Source: Chloroflexota bacterium (lineage in GTDB: Bacteria; Chloroflexota; Anaerolineae; UBA1429). Taken from it: a stretch of DNA of 11,514 nt. The stretch lies in contig JAAYXX010000072.1 in assembly GCA_012515695.1 (NCBI GenBank), forward strand, positions 1 through 11,514. Reading direction: 5' to 3'. The position numbers and the translations under genes were made by a program. Shown one piece after another: positions 6,391-11,514 of the stretch (the first letter of the stretch is position 1; each line of letters opens with the position of its first letter). Under the pieces are notes generated by a model. It was not told the DNA's origin. It did no database searches and saw nothing but the letters and a program-made list of their open reading frames with translations.

Positions 6391-6879
6391 ATGCAACGGG
6401 AACGTGTACGCGTGGATTTGAAATTGACCAGCGACGCCTTTGCGCCGGGGGGGATCATCCCGCCCCGCCATACCTGCGACGGAGAGAATATCTCGCCGCC
6501 GTTGACGTGGGCCAACGTTCCAGAAGAAGCCCAAAGCCTGGCGCTGATCATGGATGACCCGGACGCCGTGAACGGCCCGTGGGCGCATTGGGTGCTATAC
6601 AACATACCCGCCGAAATCACCCACCTCCCGCCGCATGTGCTCGGCGGTGAAACCATGCCCTGGGGAGGGATGCAGGGCCGCAACGATTACGGCAACATTC
6701 AATACGAGGGACCTTGCCCACCTCCCGGCAGCATACACGACTTTTACTTTCGCCTGTTCGCCCTGGATCAATATCTCGACCTCGCTCCCGGCGCAAACCG
6801 CGCCCAACTGCTCGATGCGATCGAGGGGCACGTCATCATCTCCACCGAACTCATTGGGCGGTACGGTAGCCCTGCATAA
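6391..6879 (+). CDS. YbhB/YbcL family (PEBP, Raf-kinase-inhibitor-like) protein
   Basis: This 162-residue protein has the full phosphatidylethanolamine-binding-protein fold. Family signatures seen are 'IPPRHTCDGENISPPLTW' (23-40), the ligand-site DDPD (55-58) and WAHWVLYNIP (64-73), and 'GPCPPPGSIHDFYFRLFALD' (107-126). No signal peptide is visible, so it should be cytoplasmic. Bacterial members have no well-defined role; binding of small anionic ligands is inferred from the fold. AGAAGGA (6378-6384) is six bases before ATG 6391. The gene lies between transketolase and pncB without obvious metabolic logic. Confidence 0.93.
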   Translation: MQRERVRVDLKLTSDAFAPGGIIPPRHTCDGENISPPLTWANVPEEAQSLALIMDDPDAVNGPWAHWVLYNIPAEITHLPPHVLGGETMPWGGMQGRNDYGNIQYEGPCPPPGSIHDFYFRLFALDQYLDLAPGANRAQLLDAIEGHVIISTELIGRYGSPA

Positions 6880-6930
6880 CGCGCACTACCGCCAACCGCC
6901 CATTACCACAGTCAATCTGAAGGGAGAAGA

Positions 6931-8475
6931 ATGGAGCCATCCGAACGCCGCATTGCTGAAGGCATCCTGTTCACCGACGAATACCAACTGACAATGGCCC
7001 AGTTGTACTACCGCATGGGCATCCATGAAAAGCTGGCCCAGTTCGACCACTTTTTCCGCACCTATCCCGACTATGGGAGCCATTCCGCAGGCTTTTGCAT
7101 CAACGCCGGGCTAGAGTGGCTGGTAGACTGGATGCAGACCGCCCATTTCCGCGACGAGGACATTGACCTGCTGCGCGGCCAACAGGGGCGCACAGGCAAG
7201 CCCGTTTTCGAGGAGGATTTCTTGCAGTGGCTCCGCAAAAACGGCTCCTTTGAGAGCATCACCATGCGCGCCATCCCGGAAGGGCGAGTCGTGCACCCCA
7301 ATGAGCCATTAACCATCGTCCAGGGGCCGCTCGCAATGGCCCAGATTCTCGAAAGCGCGCTGCTGAACCAGCTCAACTTTCAGACGCTCATCGCCACCAG
7401 GGCCGCGCGCATCCGGGAGAGTGCGCGCCACCGGCCGGTGTTGGAATTCGGGCTGCGTCGGGCACAGAACGATGCCGCCAACTCGGGGGCGCGGGCTACG
7501 CTCATCGGCGGGGCCGACTTTACTTCCAACGTCGGCATCTCACACGTGCTGGGCTTTACGCCCAAGGGAACCCACGCCCATAGCATGGTGCAGGCGTTCA
7601 TGGCCCTGGGCGAAGGGGAACTGGGCGCATTCAGGGCCTATGCAGACGTTTATCCAGATGACTGCATGTTGTTGGTGGATACCATCAACACGCTGGAAAG
7701 CGGCGTGCCCAATGCCATCACCGTCTTTGAGGAGTTGAGGCGCAAGGGGCACGCGCCAGTGGGCATTCGGCTGGATTCTGGCGACCTGGCATACCTCAGC
7801 ATCCAGGCGGCCCGCATGTTGAACGATGCTGGCTTTGACCAGACCACCATCGTCCTGTCGGGCGACCTGGACGAGCTGGTCATCATGCAGATCATTGACC
7901 AGATCGAGCTAGAAGCGCCCCGCTACGGCCTGGACGCAGACGAACTCGTTAACCGACTGACCTTTGGCGTCGGAACCCGGTTGATCACCTCTCAAGGCGA
8001 TTCGGCGCTGGACGGCGTTTACAAGCTGGTCGCCGTGCAAGAGGGCAACGAATGGCGGCCCGCCATCAAGGTCTCGGATACGCCCGCCAAGACGCCAACG
8101 CCAGGCGACAAGCGCGTCTATCGCATTTATGACAAGCGAGGCTTTGCCACAGCCGACCTGCTCACCCTCGCCGATGAAGTCCCGGAAAAGATGGATCGCA
8201 TCGTGCTACGTCACCCTACCAAGACGGGCATCTTGCGCGAACTATCGCGTAAAGAGATTTCGGGTATCGAGCCGCTGTTGGAGGATGTGTTGCATGAGGG
8301 CCAACTGGTGAGGCCCCATCCGCCCTTTGAGGAGATGCGCGCACTCCGCAAGGCCGACATGGAGCGCCTGTATCCCGGCACCAAGCGGCTCCTGAACCCG
8401 CATATCTATCACGTGTCCCTCACAGAGCGGCTATGGAATCTCAAGGAGAGACTGGTTGCTTCGGCATTGGAATGA
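6931..8475 (+). CDS. pncB: Nicotinate phosphoribosyltransferase
   Basis: The enzyme joins nicotinate and PRPP, with ATP hydrolysis, to give nicotinate mononucleotide, the salvage entry of the Preiss-Handler route to NAD. The 514-residue protein has the N-terminal 'DEYQLTMAQLYY' (16-27) and 'FGLRRAQNDAANSGARA' (173-189). GTHAHS (213-218) holds the histidine that is phosphorylated in the family (probably His215). RLDSGDL (280-286) and FGVGTRL (345-351) line the phosphate-binding end of the barrel. The length fits the longer, YueK-like class with an extra C-terminal domain rather than the roughly 400-residue E. coli enzyme. AAGGGAGA (6920-6927) precedes ATG 6931. The PRPP synthetase homologue starts only 12 bases after the stop. 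Confidence 0.94.
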   Translation: MEPSERRIAEGILFTDEYQLTMAQLYYRMGIHEKLAQFDHFFRTYPDYGSHSAGFCINAGLEWLVDWMQTAHFRDEDIDLLRGQQGRTGKPVFEEDFLQWLRKNGSFESITMRAIPEGRVVHPNEPLTIVQGPLAMAQILESALLNQLNFQTLIATRAARIRESARHRPVLEFGLRRAQNDAANSGARATLIGGADFTSNVGISHVLGFTPKGTHAHSMVQAFMALGEGELGAFRAYADVYPDDCMLLVDTINTLESGVPNAITVFEELRRKGHAPVGIRLDSGDLAYLSIQAARMLNDAGFDQTTIVLSGDLDELVIMQIIDQIELEAPRYGLDADELVNRLTFGVGTRLITSQGDSALDGVYKLVAVQEGNEWRPAIKVSDTPAKTPTPGDKRVYRIYDKRGFATADLLTLADEVPEKMDRIVLRHPTKTGILRELSRKEISGIEPLLEDVLHEGQLVRPHPPFEEMRALRKADMERLYPGTKRLLNPHIYHVSLTERLWNLKERLVASALE

Positions 8476-8487
8476 TGAGGAGCAATT

Positions 8488-9588
8488 GTGATCAAAGACG
8501 AGACTAGCGACGAGACGGCCTTCTATACGCCGGAATGGGTCGCCCACGAGCCAGGGCACACCACCGAATCTGTGCGAGGCAAATTGCTCATTGCCAGTTG
8601 CCGCTCCGGCTCCCCCCTGGCGAGCAGCGTCGTCCAGCGTTACCGCCAGTTGCTCGCCGAGGCGGGCGCAACGGACGAGGTGGCCTACATGGAGAACGTG
8701 GACTTCCAGTTCACCGATTCAGAGACCTGCGTCCGGCTGGATAGCGACGTGAACGGCTATGACGTCCATCTCTTCCAGAGCCTCTACGACCCCACCGCCA
8801 ACCGCAGCGTTGACGAGAACATGATGGCCTTTCTGATTGCCGCCAGGGCCTTTCGCGAGTGGGGAGCCAACCATATCTGCGCCATTCTGCCATATCTGGC
8901 GTATGCCCGGCAGGACAAACCGACGCGCTACCAGCGGGAACCCACCACAGCCAAGCTAATGGCCGATATGGCAATCGTCGCGGGCATTGACCGCCTCATC
9001 ACCTGGGCGCCGCACTCCCCCCAGATTCACGGCTTTTATGGCAGCATGCCCGTAGACGCTATGGAGCCGCTCTCCCTCTTTATAGACGAGTTCCAGCGTT
9101 TCCAGGGCCGGGACGACGTGATCGCCGTGGCCCCCGACGCGGGAGCTGCCGAGTATGTGCTCCATTTCAGCCATGCGCTCAACCTCCGCACAGCAGTAGC
9201 CTCCAAACATCGCCCCCGGCCAGAGGAAACCGTCGTGTCCGAAGTGGCGGGAGACCTGACCAATGCGCGGGTCGCCATCGTGCTGGACGACATGATCAGC
9301 ACCGGCGGAACCCTCTACGCCGTCATCGAGCGGCTTGTGCAGGAGCAAGACATCCAGGAGGTGTATATCGGCGTCTCGCATAATCTATGCATCGAGTCGG
9401 CCCGGGAGCGGCTGCTGCGTCTGCATCAGGATTACAACCTGCGTCAGGTTATCGTAACGAACACCATCCCCCAGACGCCCGCATTCCTGGACCTGCCTTT
9501 TCTATCTGTGCGTAGCCTGGCCGAGCGGTTCGCCCGGATGATTAACCAGGTCCATTATAACCGGCCCCTGGCCGAACTAGTCCGCTGA
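8488..9588 (+). CDS. prs: Divergent ribose-phosphate pyrophosphokinase (PRPP synthetase)-like protein
   Basis: PRPP synthetase transfers pyrophosphate from ATP to ribose 5-phosphate. This 366-residue protein has two phosphoribosyltransferase-like halves. Conserved are 'FTDSET' (75-80), 'PYLAYARQDKP' with the catalytic-loop lysine and arginine (135-145), REPTTAK (150-156), the PHSPQIHGFY region with His176 (175-184), PDAG (216-219), and the PRPP loop VLDDMISTGGTL (265-276). It departs from typical enzymes in three ways: Ala174 stands where DLH normally has its metal-associated Asp, GAAEYV replaces GGVxRA after PDAG, and the protein is about 50 residues longer. The GTG start is supported by TGAGGAG (8476-8482). 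The 12-base gap from pncB suggests one operon and PRPP supply to it. Confidence 0.8.
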   Translation: MIKDETSDETAFYTPEWVAHEPGHTTESVRGKLLIASCRSGSPLASSVVQRYRQLLAEAGATDEVAYMENVDFQFTDSETCVRLDSDVNGYDVHLFQSLYDPTANRSVDENMMAFLIAARAFREWGANHICAILPYLAYARQDKPTRYQREPTTAKLMADMAIVAGIDRLITWAPHSPQIHGFYGSMPVDAMEPLSLFIDEFQRFQGRDDVIAVAPDAGAAEYVLHFSHALNLRTAVASKHRPRPEETVVSEVAGDLTNARVAIVLDDMISTGGTLYAVIERLVQEQDIQEVYIGVSHNLCIESARERLLRLHQDYNLRQVIVTNTIPQTPAFLDLPFLSVRSLAERFARMINQVHYNRPLAELVR

Positions 9589-9607
9589 CCCCTGGTGGCC
9601 AGAGCGG

Positions 9608-9617
9608 TAAAGGAGGT
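9608..9617 (+). promoter_or_regulatory. Near-perfect Shine-Dalgarno of the phosphoribosyltransferase gene
   Basis: TAAAGGAGGT lies six bases before ATG 9624 and is an almost complete complement of the 16S rRNA tail. It is the strongest ribosome-binding site in the window and suggests high translation. Confidence 0.7.
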
Positions 9618-9623
9618 AAACGA

Positions 9624-10292
9624 ATGGCGTTTTTCCAAAACCGCGTAGACGCGGGGCGCCAACTGGCCCAGCGGTTGATGGCAGAGTATGGCAACCGCTC
9701 GGACGTGGTTGTCCTGGCCTTGCCGCGCGGCGGCGTGCCCGTGGCCTTTGAGGTCGCCCAGCAACTCCGCGCCCCAATGGATGTCTTTTTGGTGCGGAAA
9801 CTCGGCGTGCCAGGCCAGGAAGAACTGGCGATGGGCGCCATCGCCACAGGCGGCGTGCGCGTGGTAAATCCAGGAGTCGTGAGGTCGCTCGGCATTTCGG
9901 AGGAAGCGATAGAGGCGGTGGCCGCGCAAGAGCAGCGCGAGCTGGCGAGGCGCGAGCGCGCCTATCGCGGCGACCACCCCGCCCTCGACGTGCGCGAGCG
10001 CGTTGCCATCCTCGTGGACGACGGGTTGGCGACAGGGGCAAGCATGCGCGCCGCCGTGACCGCCGTGCGCCTGCAAAAGCCCTCCAAGGTCGTCGTGGCA
10101 GTGCCAGTCGCCGCCCCCGATACCTGTAGGTCCCTGGAGCCGCTGGTGGACGAGATCATCTGCCTGGAGACCCCCGCCCCCTTCTTTGGCGTGGGCGCCT
10201 GGTATCGCGACTTTTCCCAGCTTACGGATGATCAGGTGCGCGCCCTGCTGGAACGCGCGCAAGAGATTGCAAGAGCGGGCCAGGCCAAATAA
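9624..10292 (+). CDS. Type-I phosphoribosyltransferase of unknown substrate
   Basis: This 222-residue protein belongs to the putative phosphoribosyltransferases that are commonly fused to a dienelactone-hydrolase domain. Motifs are 'VVVLALPRGGVPVA' (28-41), FLVRKLG (55-61), 'EELAMGAIATGG' (66-77) and the PRPP-binding loop VAILVDDGLATGAS (127-140). 'VVVAVPVAAPDTC' (156-168) and the C-terminal 'PFFGVGAWYRDFSQLTDDQV' (186-205) are characteristic of this subfamily. PRPP binding is expected from the intact acidic pair and glycine loop; the acceptor is unknown. It starts 35 bases after the PRPP synthetase homologue and ends 24 bases before the alpha/beta hydrolase, so it bridges the NAD/PRPP genes and the hydrolase trio. 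Confidence 0.9.
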   Translation: MAFFQNRVDAGRQLAQRLMAEYGNRSDVVVLALPRGGVPVAFEVAQQLRAPMDVFLVRKLGVPGQEELAMGAIATGGVRVVNPGVVRSLGISEEAIEAVAAQEQRELARRERAYRGDHPALDVRERVAILVDDGLATGASMRAAVTAVRLQKPSKVVVAVPVAAPDTCRSLEPLVDEIICLETPAPFFGVGAWYRDFSQLTDDQVRALLERAQEIARAGQAK

Positions 10293-10316
10293 TGCGCCTG
10301 GTGTAAAGGAGAGATC

Positions 10317-10988
10317 ATGGAGCGAGTGCGAGAGGAAAGACAAGTCCAGGTGAACACCGGCCAGGTCATGCTGGAAGGCAACCTGAACATCCCCCCAAAA
10401 GCAACCGGCGTCGTGCTCTTTGCTCACGGGAGCGGCAGCAGCCGCTTCAGCCCTCGCAACCAGTTTGTGGCCGACGTGCTCTCCAAGGGCGGGTTGGCCA
10501 CCTTGCTCATCGACTTGCTCACTTCGGAGGAAGAAGAGATAGACCAGTGGACCAGAGAACTCCGCTTTGACATCAACCTGCTGGCGAGCAGGCTTGTCGG
10601 CGCTACCGACTGGCTGCTGCAATACGAGGATACCAAGGACCTGAACATCGGGTACTTTGGCTCCAGCACCGGAGCCGCCGCCGCGCTGATCGCCGCTACG
10701 CAAAAAGCCGACCACATTAACGCCATCGTCTCCCGTGGCGGGCGGCCTGATCTCGCCGGGCCAGCCCTGTCCAAGGTCCAGGCTCCCACCCTCCTGATCG
10801 TGGGCGGGAGCGACTTTCCGGTGATCGAGCTAAACCAGCAGGCAATGGAGCAAATGCGTACCAAGACCAGGCTGGAGATTGTGCCGGGGGCCACCCATCT
10901 TTTTGAGGAACCCGGGGCGCTAGAGGAAGTGGCGCGTCTGGCACGAGAGTGGTTCCAGCACTACCTGGGGACGCCCAGAGAAGCCTGA
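10317..10988 (+). CDS. Dienelactone-hydrolase-family alpha/beta hydrolase
   Basis: This 223-residue soluble protein has an alpha/beta hydrolase fold. The oxyanion region is 'GVVLFAHGSGSSRFSPRN' (31-48). The nucleophile elbow is GYFGSSTGAAAA with Ser117, the acid is probably Asp166 in VGGSDFPV (162-169), and the histidine is His194 in PGATHLFEEPG (190-200). All three catalytic residues are present. A Ser nucleophile is found instead of the Cys of classical dienelactone hydrolase, so an esterase or lipase-like activity is more likely than dienelactone cleavage. The substrate is unknown. In other bacteria this domain is fused behind the phosphoribosyltransferase domain; here it is a separate gene with its own AAAGGAGA (10305-10312) before ATG 10317. 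Confidence 0.9.
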   Translation: MERVREERQVQVNTGQVMLEGNLNIPPKATGVVLFAHGSGSSRFSPRNQFVADVLSKGGLATLLIDLLTSEEEEIDQWTRELRFDINLLASRLVGATDWLLQYEDTKDLNIGYFGSSTGAAAALIAATQKADHINAIVSRGGRPDLAGPALSKVQAPTLLIVGGSDFPVIELNQQAMEQMRTKTRLEIVPGATHLFEEPGALEEVARLAREWFQHYLGTPREA

Positions 10989-11023
10989 GCGCCACACCTT
11001 GAGATATGGCGAATGGAATAGCT

Positions 11024-11044
11024 GGCCTCTCTTGCAGCGAGGCC
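11024..11044 (+). other. Inverted repeat in the hydrolase-esterase spacer
   Basis: GGCCTC (11024-11029) is the reverse complement of GAGGCC (11039-11044), with a nine-base loop. No T tract follows. It sits before the Shine-Dalgarno of the esterase-family gene and could be a weak attenuator or chance. Confidence 0.2.
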
Positions 11045-11052
11045 GTCAGAGC

Positions 11053-11058
11053 GAGGAG
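11053..11058 (+). promoter_or_regulatory. Shine-Dalgarno that favours the GTG start of the esterase-family gene
   Basis: GAGGAG lies 11 bases before GTG 11070. It directly abuts an out-of-frame ATG at 11059 that opens only a ten-codon frame (to TAG 11089-11091), too close to serve it. The in-frame ATG at 11103 has no comparable sequence. Confidence 0.4.
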
Positions 11059-11069
11059 ATGAACATAGC

Positions 11070-11514
11070 GTGCATAGAATTGGGGCAATAGAGCAGGCCA
11101 CGATGGCACTCACCGAGCAGATAGACGATCTGGCCTACCCATTGGTAATCGCAGACCATCTGGACCCCCTGATGGAGCGTATCGGAGACGCCCGGTATGT
11201 CCTGTTGGGCGAAGCCTCGCACGGCACCTCCGAGTTCTATACCTGGCGCAACCTCATCTCCCAACGGTTGATCCTGGAGAAAGGCTTTTCGTTCATCGCC
11301 GTGGAAGGCGATTGGCCGGATTGCTATCGCGTCAACCGATATGTCAAGGGGTATGACCGGGCCTCCGGCCAGGCGCACGACGTCCTGCAAGCCTTTGCGA
11401 GATGGCCCACCTGGATGTGGGCCAATTGGGAGGTCGTCGCGCTGGCCGAGTGGCTGCGAGAGCATAACGAGATCTGCCGGGACCTGATCGGGTTCTACGG
11501 CCTGGACGTTTACA
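11070..11514 (+). CDS. Erythromycin-esterase-family protein, N-terminal part
   Basis: The frame is open from GTG 11070 to the right edge, giving 148 residues of a protein that usually has about 400 or more. Motifs are 'LDPLMERIGDARYVLLGEASHGTSEFYTWR' in family register (31-60), with the GEASHGT signature and His51, which should match the catalytic histidine of EreB. 'FIAVEGDWPDCYRVNRYVKG' (75-94) and 'FARWPTWMWANWEV' (109-122) follow. Most members of this broad family are not resistance enzymes, so macrolide resistance should not be inferred. The start may instead be ATG 11103 (24 residues before IGDAR's conserved block begins). The phosphoribosyltransferase and hydrolase just upstream match a known partner set. 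Confidence 0.88.
   Translation, partial: MHRIGAIEQATMALTEQIDDLAYPLVIADHLDPLMERIGDARYVLLGEASHGTSEFYTWRNLISQRLILEKGFSFIAVEGDWPDCYRVNRYVKGYDRASGQAHDVLQAFARWPTWMWANWEVVALAEWLREHNEICRDLIGFYGLDVY

Noticed and set aside
9555..10715. Long open frame of 386 codons on the minus strand
   Set aside because: It is antisense to the phosphoribosyltransferase and hydrolase genes and rich in Gly, His and Ala with no recognisable motif. I treat it as a shadow frame.
11070..11514. Macrolide resistance gene
   Set aside because: The family signature is present, but most members are not macrolide esterases, the protein is incomplete here, and the neighbours are metabolic rather than resistance or mobile genes.
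1..11514. Phage, transposon, CRISPR or defence island
   Set aside because: I see no transposase, integrase, terminal repeats, spaced repeat array or nuclease. Genes are housekeeping-like, co-directional and of similar base composition.

Overview
The window is a gene-dense stretch of GC-rich bacterial DNA. All thirteen genes I can support lie on the + strand, with gaps of 12 to 185 bases. I see no tRNA, rRNA, CRISPR array, insertion sequence or phage gene. The mix of genes (archaeal-type phosphoglycerate mutase, a UPF0200-type P-loop protein, a split transketolase, tandem membrane-anchored HtrA proteases) resembles Chloroflexota of the Anaerolineae type. That placement is inferred from gene content and recall, not from a marker gene.

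Region 1 (1-1628): the 3' end of an apgM-type phosphoglycerate mutase, then a small DUF2267 protein and a UPF0200-type P-loop nucleotide-binding protein. Region 2 (1672-4236): two adjacent HtrA/DegP-family serine proteases that look like a tandem duplication. Each has an N-terminal membrane anchor, an intact His-Asp-Ser triad and one PDZ domain. Region 3 (4237-4421): the longest gene-free stretch, 185 bases, with one GC-rich hairpin and a Shine-Dalgarno sequence near its end. No stretch exceeds 300 bases without a gene.

Region 4 (4422-9588): the two subunits of a split transketolase (4-base overlap), a YbhB/PEBP-family protein, nicotinate phosphoribosyltransferase, and a divergent ribose-phosphate pyrophosphokinase 12 bases after it. 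Transketolase interconverts pentose phosphates, the pyrophosphokinase homologue would make PRPP, and the nicotinate enzyme uses PRPP to make nicotinate mononucleotide. The genes therefore read as a route from pentose phosphates to NAD. Region 5 (9624-11514): a type-I phosphoribosyltransferase, a dienelactone-hydrolase-like alpha/beta hydrolase, and the 5' part of an erythromycin-esterase-family protein. This trio is known elsewhere as fused or linked genes but has no settled function. It is the best candidate here for an undescribed pathway.
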